Below are positions 51,692-59,966 of a DNA stretch of 64,000 bases, in pieces (position 1 is the stretch's first letter; the number at the start of each line of letters is the position of its first letter). The notes under the pieces were generated by a model that saw only the letters and a list, made by a program, of their open reading frames with translations, searched no databases and was not told the origin of the DNA. This stretch comes from Streptomyces sp. NRRL S-455. GTDB taxonomy: Bacteria; Actinomycetota; Actinomycetes; Streptomycetales; Streptomycetaceae. The DNA lies in contig NZ_JOCT01000012.1 of assembly GCF_000717875.1 (NCBI RefSeq), positions 124,001-188,000 of the forward strand, written 5' to 3'. The translations under genes and the position numbers were made by a program.

Positions 51692-53665
51692 CTACTCTTC
51701 GTCGCTCGTAACCAGGGCGCTCAGGTCAAGGTCGAACGCGTCGGCGGCAGCGCGAATGATTGCGTACGCCTCAGCCTTCGCCTTCCGCTTCTCGTTCGCC
51801 GCCGTGACCTTCTTGAAGCGCTTCCCGGCCTTCTCGATTTGCGCCTTCACGGCGTCCAGCGCTTCCTTCGTGCGCTCAGCGTCGGTCTTCTCCTTGACCG
51901 GAGCAAGCTTCTCGGCGAGGTAGTCGGCGGGAACTTCCGACTTCAGTTCCTTGACCTTGTTTTCAAGCTCTTCGATCTTCTCCTTCGGGGCGTCGTCGGC
52001 TTCCTTCGCCGTCTCCAATTCTTTCGTGGCCGACTCGATGGCCTTCACGCGCCGGTCGTAGCGCGCAAGCTCCGTACGGCCGTACCGGGGGAGGGTTACC
52101 CCGTGGTCGGCGTACAGTTCACGAATCGCCTCAGACGGCTTCAGTTCCGCCGGGAAGTCCTCAGCGTCTTCGCTGATACCTTCGGCCTTCAGGTCTTCAC
52201 GGAGCTTCGCGTTGTCGTCCAGCTTCTTCGTGGCGCCCGGGAAAAGCTCATCCATGATGCTGCGCGACGAGTCACGGTCGGGACCGTCGAACGACTCCAG
52301 CCACTCGCACAGGACGTCACTCGCCTTGTTCTGCGTCGAGCGCTGAAGGGAGTTGAAGGCAGCAAGCCGGTCAACGTCGTCGTCAGCGATGGTCTTTCGA
52401 ACCTGGTCGTACACGGCGCTGTGACTGTTCTTCGTGGTCTTACGCGCCGACATCAGGTCGGGCAGGTTGTTCGCGTCCGGGTTCGGGATGCGGGTGCGCA
52501 TGTCGAGCATGATGTGTGCAAGCTTCTCGCCCGCGTTGGTCAGCTCCATCCCAAGGCGCATGCCTTCGCTGAAGGTCTTGACGCCGTCCTCAACAAGCTT
52601 CGGCACGCCGTCAAACTTGTTGAAGTCCTCAGCCTCAGCGGGGGCGGCGGCAGTGCGCTTCGCCACAGCCTTGCTAGCGGTCTTCTTCGCGGCGGCAGGG
52701 GCAGCAGCGTCGGCGGCAGCGTCGTCAGACTCCGACTTCAGCTCAGCAAGCCGCGTCTTCTTTGCGTCGCTGACCGTCGAGCGAAGCGTGTTGCGGTGCT
52801 TCGTCGGCAGGGTCTTGATGATCTCCTCGGCCCGGTCCGTGAACTTCTGGACGGCGTCGGCGTCGGTCGCGCTCTTCGTCAGGTCGGCCAGTTCGTGAAC
52901 GGCGCTGATCAGCGCGTCAATGTCCTGGGTCGGCTCCGGCTTTGCGGCAGCAGTCTTCTTCGCGGCGGCAGGCATGTTGTTCTCTCCCTTGTTGAATGCG
53001 TCGCGTGCTTCCTTGGCACGGTCGGCGGCTTCGGCATGGTCGGCGCCCAGGGCGCGAGCCTGGTCGAATGCGGCGTTGTACGCGGCGTCAGCGTCAACGG
53101 GCGTGATGTTGGTCTTCGTCACCGTGACGTCGTCCAGACCCGGCACCTTCACCGGCTCTTCGGTCACGGTCACGTCGCCGGTCGGAACGACCTTCGAGCA
53201 ACCGGCGCACAACTCAAGTTCCGGCTTCTGTTCCATGGCCGGACCCCAGTACTGAATCGGGTTCTTTGTGCGGGTGCGACACATCGGCAGGTTTCGCCCC
53301 TGTGCGTCAACGGCGTTGCGCAGTGCGTGAATCGCGTCGGCACCCGGCACGGCGCCAATGCGCACGTCGCCCCGAACGTCCTTCAGCTTCAGCTTCTTCG
53401 CGGCCACGGTGCGGCCCCCCTCTTCGTTGTTGGCCTTCGACTCTTCGGCCTTCGGCTCTTCGGTAGCGGACTCCGCCGTGACTTCCACGGTGGCAACCCG
53501 CTCAGTCTCCCAGCCGTGCGGCAGACGCTTCGCGGCGGCTTCGGGGCTCATGCTCCATCGAGCGGCAATGAACTCTCCATCCCGCTCGATGATGACGACG
53601 TGCGTGTAGGTGCGCGACGAAGTCCGGGTGAACTTCTGCCCCTTGTACTCTGCCGTGAACTTCAT
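51692..53665 (-). CDS. Large multi-domain phage protein; candidate phiC31 c-type repressor
   Basis: The product has 657 residues from ATG 53665. The N-terminus (MKFTAEYKGQKFTRTSSRTYTHVVIIERDG) is a beta domain also seen on its own in actinobacterial proteins. CxxC pairs occur at LPMCRTRT and LCAGCSK. Lys/Ala-rich linkers (AAAKKTASKAVAKRTAAAP) separate domains, and the C-terminal 250 residues are helical. An internal ATG at 52975 with its own ribosome site would give a 427-residue form. Size, in-frame isoform and late/early boundary position recall phiC31 repressor c; no clear helix-turn-helix was recognised, so this is tentative. Confidence 0.5.
   Translation of the reverse strand: MKFTAEYKGQKFTRTSSRTYTHVVIIERDGEFIAARWSMSPEAAAKRLPHGWETERVATVEVTAESATEEPKAEESKANNEEGGRTVAAKKLKLKDVRGDVRIGAVPGADAIHALRNAVDAQGRNLPMCRTRTKNPIQYWGPAMEQKPELELCAGCSKVVPTGDVTVTEEPVKVPGLDDVTVTKTNITPVDADAAYNAAFDQARALGADHAEAADRAKEARDAFNKGENNMPAAAKKTAAAKPEPTQDIDALISAVHELADLTKSATDADAVQKFTDRAEEIIKTLPTKHRNTLRSTVSDAKKTRLAELKSESDDAAADAAAPAAAKKTASKAVAKRTAAAPAEAEDFNKFDGVPKLVEDGVKTFSEGMRLGMELTNAGEKLAHIMLDMRTRIPNPDANNLPDLMSARKTTKNSHSAVYDQVRKTIADDDVDRLAAFNSLQRSTQNKASDVLCEWLESFDGPDRDSSRSIMDELFPGATKKLDDNAKLREDLKAEGISEDAEDFPAELKPSEAIRELYADHGVTLPRYGRTELARYDRRVKAIESATKELETAKEADDAPKEKIEELENKVKELKSEVPADYLAEKLAPVKEKTDAERTKEALDAVKAQIEKAGKRFKKVTAANEKRKAKAEAYAIIRAAADAFDLDLSALVTSDEE
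52975..52990 (-). promoter_or_regulatory. Internal ribosome site and ATG inside the 657-residue gene
   Basis: AAGGGAGAG lies about seven bases before an in-frame ATG at 52975 (MPAAAKKTAAAKPEPTQD). It would produce an N-terminally shortened protein of 427 residues. Confidence 0.55.
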
Positions 53666-53728
53666 CGCTGCCCCTCCGTTGTCTCCGCTGTGCTGCGCTC
53701 AGCCTAGCGCCCCTGAGGGCCGGTTTCT

Positions 53729-53748
53729 GACTACTCACGTGAGTACAC
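53729..53748. promoter_or_regulatory. Operator palindrome (degenerate right half)
   Basis: GACTACTCACGTGAGTACAC keeps one half-site and the centre, with three changes at the other edge. It lies 64 bases upstream of the 657-residue gene; a weakened site would suit self-control. Confidence 0.6.
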
Positions 53749-53784
53749 GGGAAGCTTTACCGTTCCTTGACCAAGCCGAGACAC

Positions 53785-53828
53785 AAAAAAGCCCCCTACC
53801 GGCCACCCGAAGGCAGTCAGTAGGGGGC
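53785..53828 (-). terminator. Terminator after the dNMP kinase gene
   Basis: GCCCCCTA and TAGGGGGC close a hairpin followed by a T-run on the minus strand. It shares the block GGCAGTCAGTA with the terminators at 35526 and 35916. Confidence 0.8.
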
Positions 53829-53833
53829 ACGCG

Positions 53834-54409
53834 TCAGCGGGTCCGGGGGAGTAGGAGACTGTCAACGACGCTGTTCAAGTCGTCCAGCGTCCCAGTGTTG
53901 GCAATGGTCAGCGCCGTTGCCCAGTTGTCCAACTCCGTTTCGCTCCGATGCTTCGCCGTCTCGCCGGTCGCTCCGGCACCTGGGCGCGTCACCCGGACAA
54001 GGGCGAAGCCCCAGTTCCTCAGTGCACGCGCTTCGTTCTCATACCGGACGTCCGTCACGACAACCGGCAGGTTCAGCCGCTCGGCCGCCTCAATGGCAGG
54101 CACAGCCGCGCGAACCCAGAAATCCGGGTCAATGTCGCGGACCGTCTGCCCAGCGTGCTGAAGAATCCGGCGCACTTCCGGATACGTGGTCTTCGCGTAG
54201 TCCCATCCGACGTCGGCAACCAGGGCCGAAAGTCGGACCGTCACGCCATAACCGGTCGGAATGTACGGGTCGAGATTCAGCGCCGCACGCTTCAGCGGGT
54301 CAGCAAATGCCACGCGCTGATATCCGTATCGCTGCCGGAGTCGAGCGCCGACCGAATCCTTACCCGACTGGGCGGGACCGATAAGGCCGATGCTCTTGTA
54401 ATAGGCCAT
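53834..54409 (-). CDS. Phage deoxynucleoside monophosphate kinase-like protein
   Basis: The product has 190 residues from ATG 54409 (AAGGGAA upstream). The P-loop GLIGPAQSGKDSVGARL lies near residue 8, followed by FADPLKRAALNLDPYI, typical of phage dNMP kinases. VRRILQHAGQTVRDIDPDFWVRA and VVVTDVRYENEARAL are further conserved blocks. It would phosphorylate dNMPs such as dTMP, completing the path dCMP to dUMP (deaminase) to dTMP (ThyX) to dTDP. It lies downstream of the holin-like gene. Confidence 0.88.
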   Translation of the reverse strand: MAYYKSIGLIGPAQSGKDSVGARLRQRYGYQRVAFADPLKRAALNLDPYIPTGYGVTVRLSALVADVGWDYAKTTYPEVRRILQHAGQTVRDIDPDFWVRAAVPAIEAAERLNLPVVVTDVRYENEARALRNWGFALVRVTRPGAGATGETAKHRSETELDNWATALTIANTGTLDDLNSVVDSLLLPRTR

Positions 54410-54450
54410 TGCCGAATTCCCTTCGCTGGAATGCTCTTGCACTCGCCACG

Positions 54451-54461
54451 AAGGGAGTCGG
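54451..54461 (-). promoter_or_regulatory. CCGACTCCCTT leader element upstream of the dNMP kinase
   Basis: It lies 42 bases upstream of the start, just after the holin-like stop. TCCCTTCG is complementary to CGAAGGGA, which includes the ribosome site. Confidence 0.6.
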
Positions 54462-54465
54462 CTAC

Positions 54466-54645
54466 TTACGCGCCTAGGACGGCGTTCACGAAGCTCACGA
54501 TGGCAGCACCCGGGAATTCCGGCTTGACGGCGGTGATCACGCCGACTACGCCGACAACGAATGCACTGACGATCTTCGGGTGAGCTTTCGCCCAGGACAC
54601 GACGGCGCCCAGGTCGAAGCGCTTCGGCTTGCTGTGGTCGCCCAT
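54466..54645 (-). CDS. Holin-like small membrane protein
   Basis: The product has 59 residues from ATG 54645 with AAGGGGAC upstream. A charged start (MGDHSKPKRFDLGAVVSW) is followed by a membrane helix (IVSAFVVGVVGVITAV), and a second weaker hydrophobic stretch (GAAIVSFVNAVLGA) ends the protein. Its place directly after the endolysin gene and its topology suggest a holin that releases the lysin. No family could be confirmed by reading. Confidence 0.65.
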   Translation of the reverse strand: MGDHSKPKRFDLGAVVSWAKAHPKIVSAFVVGVVGVITAVKPEFPGAAIVSFVNAVLGA

Positions 54646-54678
54646 GGCGTCCCCTTACTGTGAGTTACGGATTAGGCC

Positions 54679-54725
54679 GGAGCCGGCATGCCCTGAACCC
54701 GTACAGAATCGGACATACCGGCTCC
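54679..54725 (-). terminator. Hairpin between lysin and holin-like genes
   Basis: GGAGCCGG (54679-54686) and CCGGCTCC (54718-54725) are perfect 8-base arms separated by 31 bases, in the gap after the lysin stop. Confidence 0.5.
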
Positions 54726-54753
54726 CGCGGAGCTAACGCAGAGTGAGCGTCGC

Positions 54754-55593
54754 TCAGACCTTCGGGACCTTCAGCGCGTCCCACGTGGTCTTACCCGGCC
54801 ACCCGTCAGCGTCGGCGCCCGTGTATCCGCGCTTGCGCTGCCACTTCGCGTACGAAGCCTTGTCGGCGTCAGTCCACTGGGGACCAGGACCGTCCTTGTA
54901 CGCGGAGCAACCCTCAGCCACGAGACGCTTACCCATGGCCGTGATGAGCGGAGACTTCGGCTCACGCTTGAAGAAGTCGGCGCCCGGGAACGGCGCGTAC
55001 GCCTTCGGCTTGCTGGGGCTCGACGGCTTCGCGGCAGGCTTCGCCGCTTCACTCGTCTTCGCGTGCTTGTACCCGAATCGAGCGGCGTTCGGGTCAGCGC
55101 TCAGCGAACCGGAAACCGCCGGGTAGCCGTAGCCGTACACGTACGCGTCACGCCGTACGCGCTTCTTCGCATACACGCCGTCGCCCTCAGCGCCACCGGA
55201 AGCGTTCGTGTTGCCCTCATACGTGTAAACGTACGTCTCGTCATACGCGTACACGAGACCCGTGTGAGCGCCCCCGCCGGAGCCGAAAAAGATCTGAGCG
55301 CCAACGGCCGGATACTCGGAGAAGCGCCCCCGGTTCTTGAACCATGAAACGCCGATGGCGCACGAAGCCGTGTGCGGGTAAAGGTCAGCGTGTCCAGCCT
55401 CATGGGCAACCCAAGACACGAAGGCCGCACACCATGGCCACCCGTAACCGTTCTGGGAATACCCGGGAATCCTGCCGAACCAACGGTTGTACTTCGAGTC
55501 GTTGACCCAGTGGCCACCCGCGAACTTCTCACGCGTGCCGACTTCGGCCTTCGCGACCGACAGAAGCTTTTCGATGCTCAAAGCGAACTCCAT
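54754..55593 (-). CDS. Endolysin: CHAP amidase/peptidase plus peptidoglycan-binding domain
   Basis: The product has 279 residues from ATG 55593. The CHAP domain (about 1-135) has the catalytic Cys in GWPWCAAFVSWVAHEAG near residue 54 and the His in GGGAHTGLVYAYD near residue 108. A Lys/Pro/Ala linker (AAKPAAKPSSPSKPKA) follows. The C-terminal domain (KRLVAEGCSAY, KASYAKWQRKRGYTGADADGWPGKTTWDAL) is a peptidoglycan-binding type 1 repeat. It cuts the host wall at lysis. It is preceded by an operator and a terminator. Confidence 0.93.
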   Translation of the reverse strand: MEFALSIEKLLSVAKAEVGTREKFAGGHWVNDSKYNRWFGRIPGYSQNGYGWPWCAAFVSWVAHEAGHADLYPHTASCAIGVSWFKNRGRFSEYPAVGAQIFFGSGGGAHTGLVYAYDETYVYTYEGNTNASGGAEGDGVYAKKRVRRDAYVYGYGYPAVSGSLSADPNAARFGYKHAKTSEAAKPAAKPSSPSKPKAYAPFPGADFFKREPKSPLITAMGKRLVAEGCSAYKDGPGPQWTDADKASYAKWQRKRGYTGADADGWPGKTTWDALKVPKV

Positions 55594-55605
55594 TCGCGCA
55601 ACCAA

Positions 55606-55635
55606 AAGCCCCCCAGTCGAATTACTGAGGGGCTG
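55606..55635 (-). terminator. Terminator between tail fibre and lysin genes
   Basis: AGCCCCCCAGT and ACTGAGGGGCT form a stem of about 10 bp with one mismatch around a 6-base loop, followed by a T-run on the minus strand. It abuts the operator at 55636. Confidence 0.75.
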
Positions 55636-55655
55636 GACTACTCACGTGAGTAGTC
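55636..55655. promoter_or_regulatory. Operator palindrome upstream of the lysin gene
   Basis: GACTACTCACGTGAGTAGTC lies between the tail fibre stop (55661) and the terminator, 43 bases before the lysin ATG. Confidence 0.8.
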
Positions 55656-55660
55656 AGAGA

Positions 55661-57967
55661 TCAGATCAGGTTGTGACCCGGTGACGTCGAGCCACCCGTG
55701 AAGTCGAGCTTCGGTGTCGCCGTACCGGCCACGATGGCAACACCGGACGCCCAGCCGTTGCCGCTCATGTCGTTGCCCACGATCACGGCGCCGGTTGCCG
55801 AGTTGTCCAGCGTGACGCCGTTCGTCGTGACACCGTTCGCGCGGATCTTGTTGCCGGACACGAAGCAACCCGTTGCGTTGGCGCTGAGGCGAACTCCGGC
55901 ACTTGCCGCGCCGATGACATGGTTGCCGGTCACCTGAACGTCCGAAGACGCCCCAGCGCCCGACCCGACGAAGATGCCGTAGTTGCTCGACGTCGTCTTG
56001 ACCGTATTGTTCGCCACCGTGGCGCCCGTACATCCTGAGATGTTCACGCCGTTCGATCCCGCGCTGAGAACCTTGTTCCCAACAACGTCCGCGTAGTCAC
56101 TGTTCAGCGCGTACAGACCCGTAGACGACGTCGTGTTGACGTTGTTGCCCACGATGGAAGGCGCATTGCAGTATTCGGCGTGTACGGCGTTACCGGTGAT
56201 GTTCCGCGCTGTGTTGTTGGCGACCGTGGCCGTAGAGATGACGTTAGTCGAGTTGCCCAGCACGCGAATCGCCGAGTCCGTACCGGAGCCGCTGACCACG
56301 TTGCCGCTGATCTCGATAGCCCGCATCGTCACGGAGTAACCCGACGGCGCAGCGACCAGAATGCCGGAGTAGCCCGTTCCCGAAATGACGTTGTTGGCAA
56401 TGACAGCGTCCGACCACGAATAGCCGTGAATGCCTTCCCGGAGGGTGCCTTCGATTCGGTTGCCCAAAACCTGAATGTTCTGGAAGGTGCTGCCCGAAGC
56501 CGAAGTGTGCGAACCGACAGCGCGACCGAACGGACCCAGACGCGACGACGCACCGAAATAACAACCCTGAACGAGAATGTTCCGGCTTGCCGTTCCGTCG
56601 TACGCTCCGATACTCGAAGAGCCCGAAACCGCAATGTCAATCTGAACGGCTTCGGAATACTGCCGAGAGTTGTCACCCGAGTTGTCGCGGTAACCCTCAA
56701 AGCGGCAGAACAGTGCGCGTCCGCCGTCGATAGAGTTGAACTCCAGCGCGTGAGCACTCGACGTGTTCTGAAGCGTCGCGAACATCACCGTGATGTTCTT
56801 CGCGTGAACGAAACCCATTGTGTTCGTCGTCGCCGTAACCGTGCCGGTCGTACCGTCGGAAGCGTTGTTGTCCCATACGCCGCCGAAGACGCGAATATTG
56901 CTGTGGCCGGTGTAGCCGTTGAACGTCTCCGAAGAGAGGAAGTTCCGCAGCAAGCCCGTGTTGCCGACGCTGCGAATCGTCGCCCCGAACGCCGAAATGG
57001 TCGTGTGGTCATACACGACAAGGAACGTCGACACGTTGTACGTGCCCGGGGGAATGAGGACCGTCCCGCCACCGGCATTCTTCGCAGCGTCCAGCGCTGC
57101 CTGAATCGCCGTAGTGTCGTTCGTGACGCCGTCGCCCTTCGCCCCGTACGCCTTCACGTCGCGGACTCCGCCGTTCGCCTTCGCGTTCAGCGTGCCATCA
57201 AGGAGAAGCGTGCCGGAGCCGCTACGGGACAAGAACACGTCACGTGCAGCGTTGCCGGGTCCCCACGCAAGCGACCCTTCAACGGTCATGCGCCAACGGT
57301 CGAATCCGTCGCCGTTTACGATTCCCGAAAACGCCGTAGACGTTCCCGTGTTCTGCCGACTGAGCGCCGTTCCGGTGAGCGTGCCGCCGGTCAGACTCAG
57401 CGCTGAAAGCTCAGCCGCCGTAAGGGTGACAACGCCCGTCTTGTCGTTCACGGACGTTACGCCGCCCGACGTGCCCGGGTCTCCCTTATCGCCCTTCAGT
57501 GACGCGAGCCAATCAGTCTCACTGCCGGTGAACCCGTTCTCTACGGCGATCTCGTACGCGCTGTCACCAGGGACGGCAACGTAACTCGGCGTAGTCGGGT
57601 CGGCGGGTGCAACGTCAGCCAGGTCAACCGTGTTGTCCGGCGTGTCACTCGGCAGCACCATGGAATAGGTACGTGCCCCAGTGACGCCGGTTAGATTCTC
57701 CTTAACCGTCCATGTCCAACCCGTCGGGTTCATGTCGGGGGAGTCGGTAGCGGGCAGACGGACGCCAACGTTTCCGTCGGCGTCGATTATCTGCCCCGAT
57801 TCGTCGAGCGACGCGACGACCGAACCCGCAAGGAACAAGTCCGATTCCGAAAACGTAAGAAGGGGCGGACCCGTAAAGGTGACCGACCCCTTCAGTGCTC
57901 TTCCGTCCGGACCCCGGTAGGTTCCCGTAACCCGGACGGTCGGAATCTCATTCGGGAGTGGTGCCAT
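55661..57967 (-). CDS. Tail fibre/spike with pectate-lyase-like beta-helix
   Basis: The product has 768 residues from ATG 57967. The N-terminal 160 residues form a virion-binding part (IPTVRVTGTYRGPDG). A short collagen-like stretch (LKGDKGDPGTSG) lies near 170. VKAYGAKGDGVTNDTTAIQAALDAAKNAGGG near 275 starts a pectate-lyase superfamily parallel beta-helix, which continues as repeated VxGN and VANNT units to near 740. Such spikes bind or degrade cell-surface polysaccharide. The start overlaps the upstream gene by 20 bases. Confidence 0.9.
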   Translation of the reverse strand: MAPLPNEIPTVRVTGTYRGPDGRALKGSVTFTGPPLLTFSESDLFLAGSVVASLDESGQIIDADGNVGVRLPATDSPDMNPTGWTWTVKENLTGVTGARTYSMVLPSDTPDNTVDLADVAPADPTTPSYVAVPGDSAYEIAVENGFTGSETDWLASLKGDKGDPGTSGGVTSVNDKTGVVTLTAAELSALSLTGGTLTGTALSRQNTGTSTAFSGIVNGDGFDRWRMTVEGSLAWGPGNAARDVFLSRSGSGTLLLDGTLNAKANGGVRDVKAYGAKGDGVTNDTTAIQAALDAAKNAGGGTVLIPPGTYNVSTFLVVYDHTTISAFGATIRSVGNTGLLRNFLSSETFNGYTGHSNIRVFGGVWDNNASDGTTGTVTATTNTMGFVHAKNITVMFATLQNTSSAHALEFNSIDGGRALFCRFEGYRDNSGDNSRQYSEAVQIDIAVSGSSSIGAYDGTASRNILVQGCYFGASSRLGPFGRAVGSHTSASGSTFQNIQVLGNRIEGTLREGIHGYSWSDAVIANNVISGTGYSGILVAAPSGYSVTMRAIEISGNVVSGSGTDSAIRVLGNSTNVISTATVANNTARNITGNAVHAEYCNAPSIVGNNVNTTSSTGLYALNSDYADVVGNKVLSAGSNGVNISGCTGATVANNTVKTTSSNYGIFVGSGAGASSDVQVTGNHVIGAASAGVRLSANATGCFVSGNKIRANGVTTNGVTLDNSATGAVIVGNDMSGNGWASGVAIVAGTATPKLDFTGGSTSPGHNLI

Positions 57968-58211
57968 TCGCGCCCCCAATCAGGTTGTCAATGTGTTCGC
58001 GAAGCTCACGGTTTTCAGCGCGAAGCGACTCGACGATTTCAATAAGGCGCGCGACTTCCTTCTCAAGCCGGTCAGCGCGCATGGTCTGTGCTTCGGCTTC
58101 CTCGCGCCACGCGTCACGGGCGCCGGTCTTCACCTGCCGGTAGACGAGCGTGAGGAAGAGGCAGACGCCGCCGACAATCTCAGCGGCACCAACCATGTCT
58201 GTCAGCCCCAT
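57948..58211 (-). CDS. Membrane protein with coiled coil, lysis-associated or structural
   Basis: The product has 87 residues. One membrane helix (VGAAEIVGGVCLFLTLVYRQV) near the N-terminus is followed by a long charged coiled coil (AWREEAEAQTMRADRLEKEVARLIEIVESLRAENRELREHI). This topology resembles some phage holins or spanin-like proteins encoded near tail fibres. Overlaps with both neighbours place it in the tail operon. Function not certain. Confidence 0.65.
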   Translation of the reverse strand: MGLTDMVGAAEIVGGVCLFLTLVYRQVKTGARDAWREEAEAQTMRADRLEKEVARLIEIVESLRAENRELREHIDNLIGGANGTTPE

Positions 58212-58843
58212 GTGACCGGCCCTCCGTCCGTCGGCGTCAGCACGCCGTTAACGCGCGGATTGCCGCCGGTCGACTCTTCCTCGTACGTCCCCAGCGGCAC
58301 GCCGGTAATCAAGAACGGGTTGCCCATGCCAACCGTCAAGTCGTCGCCGTTGTCGACCACGCGCTTGTTCACCCGGTACTCGACGGCGAAACCCTTCCAC
58401 TGGTTCGGGTCGTCAAAGCCGATCGGCTGAGGATGCACCCATGACCACGTGATAGTGCGAGTGAACCCGTTGTTCGGCGCCGGAAAGTCGTCGTTCTTGT
58501 CGAGCGTGATTTCTGAAGTCTTGCCGCCCGTGATCATGTCCCGAAGCCACACGGTTACCGACACGTCGAGCGGAGACGCGCCCCCAATGGTCTGGGGAAT
58601 GTGGAACGGAATAAGCAACAGAAGAACCGGCTGATTCAGGCCGGTCGAGTTGATGACGCCCAGCGTGTGAACGAACTGGGAACCCTCGTTACCTTCCAGC
58701 GACGGAGACTGATACGAGCCGTACGGCATGCGCTCATTCACGCTGCCAAGCTTCGGCTTACGCTCTAGCGCCGCTAGTCGACGCTTCAATTCGTTTAGCT
58801 CAGACACGAGCGAGGGCGGCAGCGCGCTAGCTTGAATCGCCAC
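58202..58843 (-). CDS. Minor tail/structural protein
   Basis: The product has 213 residues. It starts with a short coiled coil (VSELNELKRRLAALERKPK) that could trimerise it, followed by a beta-rich domain (VSVTVWLRDMITGGKTSEITLD, FTRTITWSWVHPQPIGF). The position between the tail-hub-like protein and the tail fibre supports a baseplate or fibre-adaptor role. No named family is recognised. Confidence 0.65.
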   Translation of the reverse strand: MAIQASALPPSLVSELNELKRRLAALERKPKLGSVNERMPYGSYQSPSLEGNEGSQFVHTLGVINSTGLNQPVLLLLIPFHIPQTIGGASPLDVSVTVWLRDMITGGKTSEITLDKNDDFPAPNNGFTRTITWSWVHPQPIGFDDPNQWKGFAVEYRVNKRVVDNGDDLTVGMGNPFLITGVPLGTYEEESTGGNPRVNGVLTPTDGGPVTWG

Positions 58844-59933
58844 TTACGAACACTTCCTTACTGGCCAGAGATAGCGTCGCTGCCTCAGTGCCGTTCACGT
58901 CCACTTCAACGCGCCGTTCCGTCAACACAAACTCTTCAAGCAACCGCACGTAGCCGGAATCGACATTCACCGTGCCGTACGCCCCAGGAATGAAGTCGCG
59001 CGGGTCGAACACGCCCGGGTACAACTTCAGCGTCGGAATGGCGATTGCCTGCCGTCCCACAGCGGCCAACGCACCGGCCTTCGGAGTCAGGGACGCCGTC
59101 GACTTCAAGTCGGAACACGTCACAACCTGAGTCAGCGTCGGGGCATCAAGGGGGTTCGAAACCGTCGCGTACGGCTTCAAGCCGGTACCCATGTCGGCGC
59201 CGAACGCCCATGCGCGGGTTGCAAGCTTGCTGCCGTCGTAAGCCACCTGGGACACGTCAGCGTCGACTAGATGCGTCAGTGTCGGGAACGTCAGCGACAC
59301 ACGGCCGGTTCGCAGAATCCGGTTACCCACGCGCGTGCGCTTACCGTTCGCCCAGAACGTTTCGTACCGGAAATCGAAGCCGCCGTCTTCGTCGGCAAGC
59401 TCGTTGATTGCCTCAGCGATGTTCTTGAACTCGGCAAAGCCCCAGTCGCGGGAACGAATCCGGCCGGTCGTCGTGAGCCGTGACGTGTCGGTACCAATAC
59501 CGCCGTTGTCGTTCGCCCACTCAATCCAGTCAGTCAGAAGAAGCGCCTGATCTTTCGTGCCGCTGTAACCCTTCCAACGACCAGGGATTACCTGCGGCCT
59601 GCCGCCTTCATCGTCCTTCGGGACCCATCCGCCCAGGTAGCACGCGCTGTAGTAGCTGTGCCACCCGGACGCATTGAGCGCCAACGTACCGGCGGCAAGA
59701 TCAGCCGTTGCCGTCCAGAGCATTCCGCCCCAAACGGTCTCGCCGTCACGCGTCACCACTAGTGCGGAGCGACCAGGCTTCAGCGTGTCCGGGTCAGCGG
59801 CACTCAGCGGCATACCGACAGAAGCCGTACCGGCCGAATTCAACGTCTCGCCGTAACTAATGCCGGTAACCGGCAACGTCGCTTCAACGTCGCCGGTTTT
59901 GGCTTCAACCTGAAGCACTTCGTATTCAGGCAT
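58827..59933 (-). CDS. Minor tail (tail-hub-like) protein
   Basis: The product has 368 residues from ATG 59933 (GTAGGAGG upstream). VTGISYGETLNSAGTASVGMPLSA, SALVVTRDGETVWGGMLWTA and GRVSLTFPTLTHLVDADVSQVAYDGSKLATRAWAFGAD are the pattern of siphovirus tail-hub proteins such as the Gp37-like family. It overlaps the next gene by 17 bases. A leader element lies just upstream. Confidence 0.8.
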   Translation of the reverse strand: MPEYEVLQVEAKTGDVEATLPVTGISYGETLNSAGTASVGMPLSAADPDTLKPGRSALVVTRDGETVWGGMLWTATADLAAGTLALNASGWHSYYSACYLGGWVPKDDEGGRPQVIPGRWKGYSGTKDQALLLTDWIEWANDNGGIGTDTSRLTTTGRIRSRDWGFAEFKNIAEAINELADEDGGFDFRYETFWANGKRTRVGNRILRTGRVSLTFPTLTHLVDADVSQVAYDGSKLATRAWAFGADMGTGLKPYATVSNPLDAPTLTQVVTCSDLKSTASLTPKAGALAAVGRQAIAIPTLKLYPGVFDPRDFIPGAYGTVNVDSGYVRLLEEFVLTERRVEVDVNGTEAATLSLASKEVFVSGDSS

Positions 59934-59955
59934 GGATATACCTCCTACCTATACG

Positions 59956-59966
59956 AAGGGAGTCGG
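59956..59966 (-). promoter_or_regulatory. CCGACTCCCTT leader element within the tail operon
   Basis: It lies 23 bases upstream of the 59933 start and touches the TAA of the preceding tail gene. It shows that the element is not limited to early genes. Confidence 0.55.

Noticed and set aside
51689-51696. A GACTACTC half-site near 51689
   Set aside because: Only one half of the operator is present and it coincides with the end of the 657-residue coding sequence, so it is probably chance.
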